Positions 9,105-20,174 of a stretch of 64,000 bases of DNA are shown here, piece after piece. The notes beneath the pieces were generated by a model that was given only the letters and a program-made list of their open reading frames with translations, had not been told where the DNA came from and did no database searches. Position 1 is the first letter of the stretch. Every line of letters begins with the position of its first letter. Where the stretch lies: assembly GCF_004124325.1 (NCBI RefSeq), contig NZ_QBDT01000001.1:3596001-3660000 (forward strand). The letters are read 5' to 3'. The translations under genes and the position numbers were made by a program. The DNA comes from Streptomyces sp. L2. Lineage in GTDB: Bacteria; Actinomycetota; Actinomycetes; Streptomycetales; Streptomycetaceae.

Positions 9105-9563
9105 CTAGTCCGCGGACTGCTGGCGCTTCGGCCGCCACACCACCAGCGCGCTGGTGTGCTGGACCTCCTGGTACGGGACCAGGTCGCGGCGGTAGGAGGC
9201 GTGGACCGCGGCCTCGCGCTGCCGCATCGCCGCCGCCGCGCCCTCCAGCGCCGACTGGAGTTCCGCGACGCGGGACTGCAGCGCGGCGACCTGGTTCTCC
9301 AGCTCGATGATGCGCTTGATACCGGCCAGGTTGATGCCCTCGTCCTGCGACAACTGCTGCACCTGGCGGAGCAGTTCGATGTCGCGGGCCGAGTAGCGGC
9401 GGCCCCGGCCGGCGGTACGGTCCGGGGAGACCAGGCCCAGGCGGTCGTACTGGCGCAGCGTCTGCGGGTGCAGCCCGGAGAGCTGGGCCGCCACCGAGAT
9501 GACGTAGACCGGGGTCTCCTCGGTCAGCTCGTAGGGGTTGCGTCGACGGCCGTGTGCGTCCAT
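9105..9563 (-). CDS. hspR: Heat-shock repressor HspR
   Basis: 152-residue MerR-family protein. The HTH (VYVISVAAQLSGLHPQTLRQ, then YDRLGLVSPDRTAGRGRRYS) is at about residues 19-60, followed by a coiled coil (IIELENQVAALQSRVAELQS). HspR represses the dnaK operon, clpB and lon by binding HAIR sites, with DnaK as co-repressor in Streptomyces. Last gene of dnaK-grpE-dnaJ-hspR, 7 nt after dnaJ. Its sites are visible at 2459, 13309 and 13361. Confidence 0.97.
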   Translation of the reverse strand: MDAHGRRRNPYELTEETPVYVISVAAQLSGLHPQTLRQYDRLGLVSPDRTAGRGRRYSARDIELLRQVQQLSQDEGINLAGIKRIIELENQVAALQSRVAELQSALEGAAAAMRQREAAVHASYRRDLVPYQEVQHTSALVVWRPKRQQSAD

Positions 9564-9570
9564 GGGGCGG

Positions 9571-10752
9571 TCAGTCTCCCTTCGCTGCCTCGAACAGCTC
9601 GGCGCGCGGGTCCTCGCCTGCGGTCGCCTCGCGGTACGCCTCCAGGGCGTCCCGCGCCTTGCCCGACAGGTCCTTGGGCACCCGCACCTCGACGGTGACC
9701 AGCAGGTCGCCGCGAGTGCCGTCCTTGCGGACCGCGCCCTTGCCCCGCGCCCGCATCGTACGGCCGTTCGGCGTGCCCGGGGGCAGCTTCAGCGTGACGG
9801 CCGGGCCGCCGAGCGTCGGCACCCGGACGTCACCGCCGAGGGCAGCCTCGGCGTACGTCACCGGGACGGTCACCGTGAGATTGTCGCCCTTGCGGCCGAA
9901 CACCCGGTGCTCGCCCACGTGGACGACGACGTACAGGTCGCCCGCCGGGCCGCCCCGCTCGCCGGGCGCGCCCTTGCCGCGCAGCCGGATGCGCTGCCCG
10001 TCGGTGACGCCGGCCGGGATGCGGACCTGCATCGTCCGCGAGGACCTGGCGCGCCCGCTGCCCTTGCACTCCGCGCAGGGGTGCTCGGCGATGAGGCCGC
10101 GGCCCTTGCAGTCGGGGCACGGGTCGGTGAGCGAGAAGCCGCCGCCCGAGCCCCGCGCCACCTGCCCGGTGCCGACGCAGGTCGGGCACACGCGCGGTGT
10201 GCCGTTCTTGTCGCCGGTGCCCGAACAGGCCTTGCAGGGCGCCTGGGAGGACATCCGAAGCGGCACCGTGGCGCCCTCGATGGCCTCCGTGAAGCTCAAC
10301 GTGACCTCGGACTCGATGTCCTGGCCGCGCCGGGGCTGGGTGCGCGTACCGGTGGTGCCGCCCCGGTTGAACAGGCCCCCGAAGACGTCACCGATCCCGC
10401 CGCCGCCGAAGCCGCCCGACGACCCGCCGCCCTGGGCGCCGCCCCCGAAGAGGTCGCCCAGGTCGAAGTTGAACGAGCCGCCGCCCGCACCCGGCCCGGG
10501 GCGGAAGCCGCCGTTGCCGAACAGGGCGCGCGCCTCGTCGTACTCCTTGCGCTTCTTGGGGTCGCCGAGGACGTCGTTCGCCTCGGAGATCTCCTTGAAG
10601 CGCTCCTCGGCCTTGGCGTTGCCCTTGTTGGCGTCCGGGTGGAACTCGCGGGCGAGCTTCCGGTACGCCTTCTTGATCTCGGCCTCGGTGGCGTCCTTGG
10701 GGACGCCGAGGACCTTGTAGTAGTCCTTCTCGATGAAGTCCTTGGTGCTCAT
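9571..10752 (-). CDS. dnaJ: Co-chaperone DnaJ
   Basis: 393 residues. J domain at about 10-75 with the HPD motif (REFHPDANKG), a Gly/Phe-rich linker (FGGGAQGGGSSGGFGGGG), four CxxCxGxG zinc motifs (CKACSGTG, CPTCVGTG, CPDCKGRG, CAECKGSG) and the C-terminal substrate-binding domains. It stimulates DnaK ATP hydrolysis and delivers clients. 33 nt downstream of grpE. Streptomyces usually has a second dnaJ elsewhere; this is the operon copy. Confidence 0.97.
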   Translation of the reverse strand: MSTKDFIEKDYYKVLGVPKDATEAEIKKAYRKLAREFHPDANKGNAKAEERFKEISEANDVLGDPKKRKEYDEARALFGNGGFRPGPGAGGGSFNFDLGDLFGGGAQGGGSSGGFGGGGIGDVFGGLFNRGGTTGTRTQPRRGQDIESEVTLSFTEAIEGATVPLRMSSQAPCKACSGTGDKNGTPRVCPTCVGTGQVARGSGGGFSLTDPCPDCKGRGLIAEHPCAECKGSGRARSSRTMQVRIPAGVTDGQRIRLRGKGAPGERGGPAGDLYVVVHVGEHRVFGRKGDNLTVTVPVTYAEAALGGDVRVPTLGGPAVTLKLPPGTPNGRTMRARGKGAVRKDGTRGDLLVTVEVRVPKDLSGKARDALEAYREATAGEDPRAELFEAAKGD

Positions 10753-10785
10753 CCCCGACGTCCCTCCTCTCCCGTGAATGCGATG

Positions 10786-13352
<2,567 letters not shown>

Positions 13353-13360
13353 TCAACAGA

Positions 13361-13381
13361 CCTGAGTCAGCTGGACTCAAC
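13361..13381 (-). promoter_or_regulatory. HAIR operator 2 of the dnaK operon
   Basis: CCTGAGT-N7-ACTCAAC, one mismatch in each arm. It ends 2 nt before the stop codon (13384-13386) of the upstream gene. A TTGACC hexamer (minus strand, about 13351-13356) between the two operators is a candidate -35 element. Two or more HAIR sites at dnaK agree with what is known for Streptomyces. Confidence 0.8.
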
Positions 13382-13383
13382 TC

Positions 13384-14403
13384 TTATCCGTTCCTTACAC
13401 GCAATGAGCCCGTGACCTGCGACGGAGCATCGCGCCGGGGCGTGTGCACGGGCACCCGAAGGAGTACGAGGACGGCCAGCAGCGCACCGCCGCCCACCCA
13501 CAGGGCACCCGCCGTCCCGGTCCATCCGGTGTGTACGAGCACCCCCACGAGCACCGCCGAGAAGCCGGCCGCGCCCAGCAGAACGACGGCGCCCTGCGGG
13601 GTGATCCCGAGGCGCCGCAGCCGGTGCGCGAGGTGGTCGGGGCCGCGCCGGTGCAGCGGACGCCGGGCCACCCGCCGGGAGAACACCACCAGGACGACGT
13701 CGGCGGCGCCGACCGCGCCGAGGCAGAACAGCACGCCCGCGCTGGGCGCGAGCGAGTACCCCGCGCGCGTGAAGACGGCACCGGCGGACAGCAGGAACCC
13801 CGTGAACAGCGACCCGCAGGCACCGAGCCCCACGCGCGCGGGGTGCCAGTTGTGCATCAGGAACCCGGTCAGGGCGGCGGCGAACACGCTCAGCAGGACG
13901 GCGAGCCCGTCCATCACCTCGGCGGCCGCACAGGCCCCGCAGCCGAACGCGGTGATCACCCCGACCGTCCCGGCCAGCCCGTCGGCGTGGTCCAGCCCCC
14001 GGAAGGCGAGCGAGGAGAAGGCGATCCAGCCGACGGCCAGCATGCCGCCCAGGAAGCCCGTCTCGTCGTACGGCACCACGCTCGCCGCCGCCACCGCCGT
14101 ACCCGTGATCAGCACGCGGGGTCTGAGCGGCCACACGTCGGCGATCAGCCCCAGGAGGGCGACCGCCCCGCCGGCGACGAGCAGCCGGCCGACGCCCTCG
14201 CCCAGCGGAGCGACGCCGGTCCACTGGCCGGCCCAGGTGACGCAGCAGGTGACGGCCACGACGGCGACCCCGCCGAGCACCGGCACCGGTCGCCGGCACC
14301 GGCGGTCGACGATTCCCGCCCGCAGTCCGGGCATCCGCAGCAGCGCCGCGAGCAGGGCGGTGAGGAGCAGGGCGGCGGAGGCTGCGGCGATCCCGTATAG
14401 CAC
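13384..14403 (-). CDS. MraY/WecA-family phospho-sugar transferase (family 4)
   Basis: 339-residue polytopic membrane protein with about ten hydrophobic segments. Family landmarks: VDRRCRRPVPVLGGVAVVAV near residue 32 (cf. RRxHxxPxPxxGG), FRGLDHADGLAGTVGVITAF near 135 (equivalent of the NxxDGxDGLA catalytic Asp motif), MHNWHPARVGLGACGSLFTG (cf. GDxGSxFLG) and PLHRRGPDHLAHRLRRLGIT (HIHHxL-type loop). It would transfer a sugar-1-phosphate to polyprenyl phosphate. DHADG in place of the usual NxxDG is unusual. GTG start at 14403 without an obvious ribosome site. Ends inside the dnaK promoter region. Confidence 0.75.
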   Translation of the reverse strand: MLYGIAAASAALLLTALLAALLRMPGLRAGIVDRRCRRPVPVLGGVAVVAVTCCVTWAGQWTGVAPLGEGVGRLLVAGGAVALLGLIADVWPLRPRVLITGTAVAAASVVPYDETGFLGGMLAVGWIAFSSLAFRGLDHADGLAGTVGVITAFGCGACAAAEVMDGLAVLLSVFAAALTGFLMHNWHPARVGLGACGSLFTGFLLSAGAVFTRAGYSLAPSAGVLFCLGAVGAADVVLVVFSRRVARRPLHRRGPDHLAHRLRRLGITPQGAVVLLGAAGFSAVLVGVLVHTGWTGTAGALWVGGGALLAVLVLLRVPVHTPRRDAPSQVTGSLRVRNG

Positions 14404-14601
14404 AGGTCTAAGTTAGGCGCGAATGTAGCAAAACTGGATGAATAACACGATCGGATTGCCTACCCATGGCACAGGTGTGCCGCGGAAACCTTCCGTCACC
14501 TCGGGGAAGGCTCCAGGAAGGCGCCCCTCAGCGACTCAGATCACCCCGCGCCCGGCTGCATCCCGACGGAAGATGGGGGTAGTCTCAGACGGACTGCATA
14601 A

Positions 14602-14622
14602 GTTACCGCTTAGTAATGTAAC
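14602..14622 (+). promoter_or_regulatory. Candidate operator upstream of the EtfD-like gene
   Basis: In an AT-richer patch 35-55 nt before the start lies TTAC-N6-GTAA (14603-14616), nested in GTTAC-N11-GTAAC (14602-14622). TTAC/GTAA palindromes of this sort are typical of TetR-type regulators of fatty-acid metabolism in actinobacteria, which would suit the gene. Inference from sequence only. The rest of 14404-14656 holds no credible gene. Confidence 0.4.
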
Positions 14623-14656
14623 TCAGTAATCTTTCAAGGCCGCCTCAGGAGCCCCC

Positions 14657-16939
14657 ATGCAACTCGCCGCGATCATCGTGTCGCTGGTCCTGACCGTGGT
14701 CGGCGTTGCCCTGCTCGCCCGTGCCATCGGTCAGTTCGTCCGGTACTTCAAACTGGGCCAGCGCGTTCCCGCCGGCACCCGGACGGACAACCCGTACCAG
14801 CGCAGCGTGACCCTGGTCCGGGAGTTCCTGGGCCACACCCGGATGAACCGGTGGGGCATCGTCGGCTTCGCCCACTGGTTCGTGGCCGTCGGGTTCCTGA
14901 CCCTGCCGCCGACCCTCGCGCAGGCGTTCGGCCAGCTCTTCCAGGCGGACTGGACGCTGCCGGTCATCGGCGACTTCCTCCCCTTCGAGATGTACACCGA
15001 GTTCATCGGTGTGATGACGACCGTCGGCATCGTCGTCCTGATGACGATCCGCCTGCTCAGCCTGCCGTCCCGGCCCGGCCGCAAGTCCCGCTTCGCCGGC
15101 TCCAAGGCCGGCCAGGCGTACTTCGTCGAGTACGTCATCCTCACCATCGGCCTCGCCATCTACGTCCTGCGGGGCCTGGAGGGCGCGCTGCACCACGTGG
15201 ACGGCTACGAGGCCGCGTACTTCGCGTCGTACCCCCTGGTCCTCGCCTTCAAGGGCCTGAGTCTGACGGCGCTGCAGAACCTCGTCTACTTCGTCGCGAT
15301 GGTCAAGATCGCCACCTCGTTCATCTGGATGATCGTGGTGTCGCTCAACACCAACATGGGTGTGGCCTGGCACCGCTTCCTCGCCTTCCCCAACATCTGG
15401 TTCAAGCGTGACGCGAACGGCGGTACGGCCCTCGGCGCCCTGCAGCCGATGACGTCCGGCGGCAAGCCGATCGACTTCACCGACCCCGGCGACGACGACG
15501 TCTTCGGCGTCTCCCAGGTCGAGCAGTTCTCCTGGAAGGGGCTGCTGGACTTCTCCACCTGCACCGAGTGCGGCCGCTGCCAGTCGCAGTGCCCGGCCTG
15601 GAACACCGGCAAGCCCCTCTCCCCCAAGCTGCTGATCATGTCCCTCCGGGACCACGCCCACGCCAAGGCGCCGTACCTGCTCGCGGGCGGCGGCAAGACG
15701 ATGGAGGGCGAGGAGAAGGCGTCCGAGGAGCAGCTGAAGGACGTGCCCGCGTCCGCCCTCGCCGAGGCCGAGCGCCCCCTGATCGGCACCGCGGAAGAGA
15801 ACGGCGTCATCGACCCGGACGTCCTGTGGTCCTGCACCACCTGCGGCGCCTGCGTCGAGCAGTGCCCCGTCGACATCGAGCACGTCGACCACATCGTCGA
15901 CATGCGCCGCTACCAGGTCATGATCGAGAGCGCCTTCCCCTCCGAGGCGGGCACGATGCTCAAGAACCTGGAGAAGAAGGGCAACCCCTGGGGCCTGGCC
16001 AAGAAGCAGCGCCTGGAGTGGACCAAGGAGGTCGACTTCGAGGTCCCGGTCGTCGGCAAGGACATCGAGGACCTCACCGAGGTCGAGTACCTGTACTGGG
16101 TCGGCTGCGCCGGCGCCCTGGAGGACCGCGCCAAGAAGACCACCAAGGCCTTCGCCGAACTGCTGCACATCGCGGGCGTCAAGTTCGCGATCATGGGCGG
16201 CGACGAGAAGTGCACCGGTGACTCCGCCCGCCGCCTGGGCAACGAGCCGCTGTTCCAGGAACTCGGCATGGAGAACGTCATGTCCCTCAACGCCGCGTTC
16301 GGCGAGGAGATGGACGATGACGGCAAGGTGACTCCCGAGTCGGCCAAGCCGAGGTCGGCGAAGAAGATCGTCGCCACCTGCCCGCACTGCCTCAACACCC
16401 TCGGCAACGAGTACCCGCAGCTCGGCGGCGACTACGAAGTCATCCACCACACCCAGCTGCTCCAGCACCTCGTCGACGAGGGCAAGCTGATCCCGGTGAC
16501 CCCGGTCGAGGGCATCATCACCTACCACGACCCCTGCTACCTGGGCCGCCACAACAAGATCTACACGCCCCCGCGCGAGATCATCGGCAAGGTCCCGGGC
16601 CTGCGCAACGAGGAGATGCACCGCCACAAGGAGCGCGGCTTCTGCTGCGGCGCCGGCGGCGCCCGGATGTGGATGGAAGAGCGCATCGGCAAGCGCATCA
16701 ACAACGAGCGCGTCGACGAGGCCCTCTCCCTCAACCCGGACATCGTCTCCACCGCCTGCCCGTTCTGCCTGGTCATGCTCACCGACTCGGTGAACGGCAA
16801 GAAGAACGAGGGCGCGGCGAAGGAGTCCATCCAGGTCGTCGACGTCGCCCAGCTCCTCCTGGACTCCGTCCGGACGCCGGTCGACCCGGCGGGCGAGACG
16901 GAGCCCGAGAACGAGCCCGAGCCGGAGCCGGTGAAGTAA
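14657..16939 (+). CDS. EtfD-like membrane Fe-S oxidoreductase (heterodisulfide-reductase type)
   Basis: 760 residues. Membrane domain (about 1-250, five to six helices, cytochrome-b/NarI-like), then two 4Fe-4S motifs (CTECGRCQSQCPAW near 299 and CTTCGACVEQCPVD near 394), then two cysteine-rich CCG domains (GCAGALEDRA..., CPHCLNTLGNEYP; DPCYLGRHN..., CCGAGGARMW, ACPFCLVML). The mycobacterial homologue Rv0338c (EtfD) passes electrons from beta-oxidation flavoprotein ETF to the quinone pool; the same role is inferred here. Start ATG 14657 with AGGAG 5 nt upstream. Monocistronic, followed by a strong terminator. Confidence 0.85.
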   Translation: MQLAAIIVSLVLTVVGVALLARAIGQFVRYFKLGQRVPAGTRTDNPYQRSVTLVREFLGHTRMNRWGIVGFAHWFVAVGFLTLPPTLAQAFGQLFQADWTLPVIGDFLPFEMYTEFIGVMTTVGIVVLMTIRLLSLPSRPGRKSRFAGSKAGQAYFVEYVILTIGLAIYVLRGLEGALHHVDGYEAAYFASYPLVLAFKGLSLTALQNLVYFVAMVKIATSFIWMIVVSLNTNMGVAWHRFLAFPNIWFKRDANGGTALGALQPMTSGGKPIDFTDPGDDDVFGVSQVEQFSWKGLLDFSTCTECGRCQSQCPAWNTGKPLSPKLLIMSLRDHAHAKAPYLLAGGGKTMEGEEKASEEQLKDVPASALAEAERPLIGTAEENGVIDPDVLWSCTTCGACVEQCPVDIEHVDHIVDMRRYQVMIESAFPSEAGTMLKNLEKKGNPWGLAKKQRLEWTKEVDFEVPVVGKDIEDLTEVEYLYWVGCAGALEDRAKKTTKAFAELLHIAGVKFAIMGGDEKCTGDSARRLGNEPLFQELGMENVMSLNAAFGEEMDDDGKVTPESAKPRSAKKIVATCPHCLNTLGNEYPQLGGDYEVIHHTQLLQHLVDEGKLIPVTPVEGIITYHDPCYLGRHNKIYTPPREIIGKVPGLRNEEMHRHKERGFCCGAGGARMWMEERIGKRINNERVDEALSLNPDIVSTACPFCLVMLTDSVNGKKNEGAAKESIQVVDVAQLLLDSVRTPVDPAGETEPENEPEPEPVK

Positions 16940-16955
16940 CACCGGCCCCTAAACC

Positions 16956-16996
16956 CGACGGCGCCCCCTGACTCGCACAGGCAGGGGGCGCCGTCG
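16956..16996 (+). terminator. 15-bp hairpin terminator
   Basis: Perfect 15-bp stem (16956-16970 with 16982-16996), 11-nt loop, followed by CATTTCC; 16 nt after the EtfD-like stop codon. Confidence 0.85.
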
Positions 16997-17017
16997 CATT
17001 TCCGACCAGCCGGACGT

Positions 17018-17090
17018 GCCCCCAAAGGGGCGCGGGGCTGTGCCTACAGGCGGCTTCGCCGCATGGGCGCGACCAGCCACGACGGTGCCG
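17018..17090. repeat. Dispersed streptomycete intergenic repeat, copy 1
   Basis: Contains AAGGGGCGCGGG, then CGGCTTCGCCGC, then TGGGCGCGACCAGCCACGAC. A second copy in this window at 63561-63634 shares the order and most bases. Each block has self-complementary parts (CCCC-AAA-GGGG; GCGGC-TTC-GCCGC), so the transcript would fold. Confidence 0.75.
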
Positions 17091-17106
17091 CGCTCTACCG
17101 GAATGT

Positions 17107-17430
17107 TCAGCCCTTGGGCGCAGCCTGCTGCACCACATCGAACGACCACAACGTGGCCCCGCCGGCAGCAGGCTTCGGCCGCTCACCGCCCTCTCCACCA
17201 CCGCCGTGGGCCCCCTTCGTCGACCCCTCCATCCACGCCCGGAACGACTCCTCGTCCCGCCACCGCGTGTACACCAGGTACTGGTCGGTCCCCTCGACGG
17301 GCCGCAGCAACTCGAACCACTCGAACCCGTCGGAGCCCTCCACGGCATGCGCCCGCGAAGCGAACCGCTTCTCCAGCACCTCCCGCTGTTCGGCCGGCAC
17401 GGTCAACACGTTGATCTTCACGACGCTCAT
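17107..17430 (-). CDS. Antibiotic biosynthesis monooxygenase (ABM)-fold protein
   Basis: 107 residues. VVKINVLTVPAEQREVLEKR, FEWFELLRPVEG and YLVYTRWRDEESFRAWM form the ferredoxin-like ABM dimer fold. Homologues range from heme-degrading IsdG-like enzymes to quinone-forming monooxygenases; the residues visible do not settle the activity. A Gly/Glu-rich insertion (STKGAHGGGGEGGERPK) lies before the last strand, a streptomycete feature. ATG 17430, GGAGG 8 nt upstream. Probably monocistronic. Confidence 0.85.
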   Translation of the reverse strand: MSVVKINVLTVPAEQREVLEKRFASRAHAVEGSDGFEWFELLRPVEGTDQYLVYTRWRDEESFRAWMEGSTKGAHGGGGEGGERPKPAAGGATLWSFDVVQQAAPKG

Positions 17431-17459
17431 AGCCCCATCCTCCCCCGCCAGGGTGCGCG

Positions 17460-18155
17460 TCAGCCGGCCAGGCCGGGCACGACCAGCCCGGACTCGTAGG
17501 CGATGACCACCGCGTGGGTACGGTTCTGCGCGCCGAGTTTGGTCAGGACGTTGCCGACGTGCGTCTTGGCCGTCTCCAGGCTGACCGTGAGGAGTTCGGC
17601 GATCTCCGGGTTGGACCGTCCGGTGGCCATCAGCCGCAGCACCTCCTCCTCCCGGCCGGTCAGCGCCGCCTTCGGCAGGGCCTCGGCGGAGTCCCGGGGG
17701 CGGGCGGTGACCATGCGGCTCAGTGCGGCCGGGAAGAGGATCGCCTCTCCGGCCGCCGCCACCCGCACGGCCTCCGCGATCTGCGGGACGGGGAGCCGCT
17801 TGAGCACGAATCCGCTGGCGCCCGCGCTGAGCGCGGCGGTGACGTAGCCGTCGTTCTCGAAGGTCGTGATCACCACGACCTTCGGCGGCGGCACGGCCGT
17901 GCCGGCGAGGAGCTGCCGGGTGGCGTCGATCCCGTTGAGGCGCGGCATCCGCACGTCCATCAGGACGACGTCCGGCCGCAGTTCCCGCGCCCGCTCGACC
18001 GCCTCGACGCCGTCAGCCGCCTCGCCGACCACGGTGATCCCCAGCTGCACCGCGAGCAGCGTGCGCAGGCCGATGCGGGCCACCTGGTCGTCGTCCGCGA
18101 TCAGGAGGGTGATGGACTCCTCCCGGCCGGTCTCCCGCTCGTCGGGGGCGGTCAC
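17460..18155 (-). CDS. NarL/LuxR-family response regulator
   Basis: 231 residues: receiver domain (ITLLIADDDQVARIGLRTLL; phospho-acceptor Asp in PDVVLMDVRMPRLNGIDATR; conserved TTF and K in FVLKRLPVPQIAEAV) and a GerE-type HTH (LTGREEEVLRLMATGRSNPE, AKTHVGNVLTKLG). The GTG start overlaps the kinase stop by 4 nt. Partner of the kinase at 18152. It probably binds the palindrome at 19428. Confidence 0.93.
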   Translation of the reverse strand: MTAPDERETGREESITLLIADDDQVARIGLRTLLAVQLGITVVGEAADGVEAVERARELRPDVVLMDVRMPRLNGIDATRQLLAGTAVPPPKVVVITTFENDGYVTAALSAGASGFVLKRLPVPQIAEAVRVAAAGEAILFPAALSRMVTARPRDSAEALPKAALTGREEEVLRLMATGRSNPEIAELLTVSLETAKTHVGNVLTKLGAQNRTHAVVIAYESGLVVPGLAG

Positions 18156-19393
18156 GGCGTCGGCCGTACCGGCAGCCGGACCGCCAGCCGCCACCGCTCG
18201 GCCCCGTCCGGGCCCGCCGAGAACTCGCCGTGCAGGAGCCGTACCCGCTCGGCGAGTCCGGGCAGGCCGTGCCCCGAGGTCGGGAAGGACCCCGCCGGGG
18301 CGGCGGCCCGCTTCCCGGTCCGGTTGACCACGCTCAGCTCCAGTACGTCCGGCGCGGACCGCACCCCGACCTGGATCGGGCCGCCCGCCCCGTGCCGCAG
18401 CGCGTTCGTCAGCCCCTCCTGGAGGATCCGGTACGCCGCCCGGGACAGCGTCCCCTGCACCTGCGCCAACTCGCCCGTCAGCTCCGGCTCCACCACCGCC
18501 CCGGCGTGCCGCAGCCGGTCCATCAGCTCGGGCAGGTCGGCCAGGGTGCGTTGTGGCGCCGTACCCGCCGCCTCCTCCCGCAGCACGCCCAGCGCGTAGT
18601 CCAGGTCCTCCAGCGCGGCCCGCGACGACTCCTCGATACTGCGCAGCGCGGCCCGCGCCGCCACCGGGTCGGCGGTGAGCACCTCGCCCGCCACCGCGGC
18701 CTGGATCGTGGTCGCGGTCAGCGTGTGCCCGATCGAGTCGTGCAGTTCGTGGGCGAGCCGGTTGCGTTCGGCCAGGCGCAGCTCCCGCTCGGCGGCCAGC
18801 GCCAGCCGTTCCGCCGCCGACGGCCCCAGCAGCCTCGGTGCCAGCCATCGCAGGGCGCCCGAGACCGCCGCGCACACGGCCACCGCCAGCAGCAGGCAGC
18901 AGAGCGCCGCCACCCAGCTCCCCCAGCCGCCGGTCAGCCGCACCGACCAGTCGAACAACGTCAGCCCCGCCCGGGAGTCGAGCCAGTTCCCCGGCAGGAC
19001 GACACCCGCGACCGTCAGCACTGCGGTCAGCAGCATCCCCGTCCACCCCAGTGCCACGTACAGCACCAGCCAGAGCGGGGTCCGCAGGCGATCGGCACCG
19101 GACGGGCCCGCCGCCCCCGCCCGAGGGGCCTCCGGCAGCGGCACGCCGAGCAGCTTGCGGGCGCCGACGACCAGCAGCCGCCGTGTGACACCGGCCAGCC
19201 CCAGCGCGCCGATCAGCGCCCCCCAGACCAGCAGGACCACCACGATCCCCAAGCCCTCGGGGACGGAGGGCCAGAGCAGCACCGGCAGCGCGGCCAAGGG
19301 CAGTAGCGGAAGGCTCGCCAGCGCGCCGCCGTAGGCGAAGAGCGCGCCCGCGTAGGTGAAGCCGCTGAGCAGCGGCCGTAGTCCCCGGATCAT
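18152..19393 (-). CDS. Histidine kinase, NarX/DesK type
   Basis: 413 residues. Several hydrophobic helices in the first ~190, then the HisKA_3 dimerisation helix with phospho-acceptor His (RNRLAHELHDSIGHTLTATT) and an ATPase domain with EGLTNALRHG and GHGLPGLAERV. Start at ATG 19393: the frame is open further but the first membrane helix begins here. A GATACT -10-like element 10 nt upstream with no ribosome site suggests a leaderless mRNA. Confidence 0.9.
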   Translation of the reverse strand: MIRGLRPLLSGFTYAGALFAYGGALASLPLLPLAALPVLLWPSVPEGLGIVVVLLVWGALIGALGLAGVTRRLLVVGARKLLGVPLPEAPRAGAAGPSGADRLRTPLWLVLYVALGWTGMLLTAVLTVAGVVLPGNWLDSRAGLTLFDWSVRLTGGWGSWVAALCCLLLAVAVCAAVSGALRWLAPRLLGPSAAERLALAAERELRLAERNRLAHELHDSIGHTLTATTIQAAVAGEVLTADPVAARAALRSIEESSRAALEDLDYALGVLREEAAGTAPQRTLADLPELMDRLRHAGAVVEPELTGELAQVQGTLSRAAYRILQEGLTNALRHGAGGPIQVGVRSAPDVLELSVVNRTGKRAAAPAGSFPTSGHGLPGLAERVRLLHGEFSAGPDGAERWRLAVRLPVRPTP

Positions 19394-19427
19394 GAGCGTC
19401 AGTATCGCCGGACGGCCGGGCGGCGCC

Positions 19428-19445
19428 CTCCCCCGATCGGGGGAG
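19428..19445. promoter_or_regulatory. Perfect 18-bp palindrome in the kinase / DUF4190 divergent promoter
   Basis: CTCCCCCGATCGGGGGAG, located 35-52 nt upstream of the kinase start and about 93 nt upstream of the divergent membrane-protein gene. GACATC (19447-19452) and GATGTC (19467-19472) form a second, looser dyad next to it. Most simply the binding site of the NarL-type regulator. Confidence 0.6.
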
Positions 19446-19537
19446 CGACATCCCCCTCTTCGCCGCGATGTCTCCCACGGGGTCCGCGTCCCATGATCGT
19501 GCCCCGACCACCTCACAGCAGCAGAAGGAGACGGCGG

Positions 19538-19864
19538 ATGAGCACGCAAGCAACGAACGACAGGAACGGACTGGCCGTGACCGCCATGGCACTGGGCACC
19601 ATCGGCCTGGCCGGCTCGATCGTCTCCGTCGGCGGCCTGCTCGGCGTCGTCGGCCTCGTCCTGGGCGTCCTCGCGCTGAGGAAGGCCGCACGGACCGGCG
19701 TCGGCCGGACCCAGGCCGTCACCGGACTCGTGACGTCGTGCATCGCCATCGTGATGTCCGTCGCGGTCGCGTTCCTCGCCGTGTGGTTCGCCCACCGGAC
19801 CCAGGACTGCTACCAGTACAACCACGTCCACCAGTGGGCCCGGTGCGTCCAGCAGCAGTTCTGA
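19538..19864 (+). CDS. DUF4190-type small membrane protein
   Basis: 108 residues with two transmembrane helices (LAVTAMALGTIGLAGSIVSV..., VTGLVTSCIAIVMSVAVAFL) and a short extracytoplasmic tail with two Cys (DCYQYNHVHQWARC). ATG 19538, GAAGGAG 9 nt upstream. Divergent from the two-component operon across the palindrome at 19428, which makes it the likely target of that system. Confidence 0.8.
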   Translation: MSTQATNDRNGLAVTAMALGTIGLAGSIVSVGGLLGVVGLVLGVLALRKAARTGVGRTQAVTGLVTSCIAIVMSVAVAFLAVWFAHRTQDCYQYNHVHQWARCVQQQF

Positions 19865-19886
19865 CGGCCGGCCCTGAGCGAGAGCT

Positions 19887-20174
19887 CTAGTTCAGCCGCT
19901 CCAGCCGCCGCCCCCGGCTCTCGGCCACCCTCAGGACGTCGTCCAGGGCCTGGGTCAGGCATTCGGCGAGGTAGTGGAGTTCGCCGGCGGGCAGGTCCGG
20001 GAGGATCTCGCGGGCGTGCGCGAGGAGTTGGCCGCCCATGCCGAGCTGGACCGACTCCGTGGCGTCGGCCAGCCGGGACAGCGGGCCGTGGCTGTCATCG
20101 CTGATCAGGAAGCACGGTTTGCCCTCCGACCCGGTCCACGGCAGCAGGCGCGGTGCATGCGGTGCGTATGTCAC
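19887..20174 (-). CDS. Conserved streptomycete hypothetical protein
   Basis: 95 residues; recognisable core PRLLPWTGSEGKPCFLISDD...SRLADATESVQLGMGGQLLA, then a helical C terminus (ELHYLAECLTQALDDVLRVA). GTG 20174 with GGAGG 4 nt upstream, overlapping the previous stop (GTGA). Such pairs of small genes are common next to GntR regulators in Streptomyces. Function unknown. Confidence 0.75.
   Translation of the reverse strand: MTYAPHAPRLLPWTGSEGKPCFLISDDSHGPLSRLADATESVQLGMGGQLLAHAREILPDLPAGELHYLAECLTQALDDVLRVAESRGRRLERLN

Noticed and set aside
14438..14629. 63-codon plus-strand ORF before the EtfD-like gene
   Set aside because: Overlaps the putative operator, lacks a ribosome site and has no recognisable content.
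14645..16942. 765-codon minus-strand frame
   Set aside because: Antisense of the EtfD-like gene, same shadow composition.
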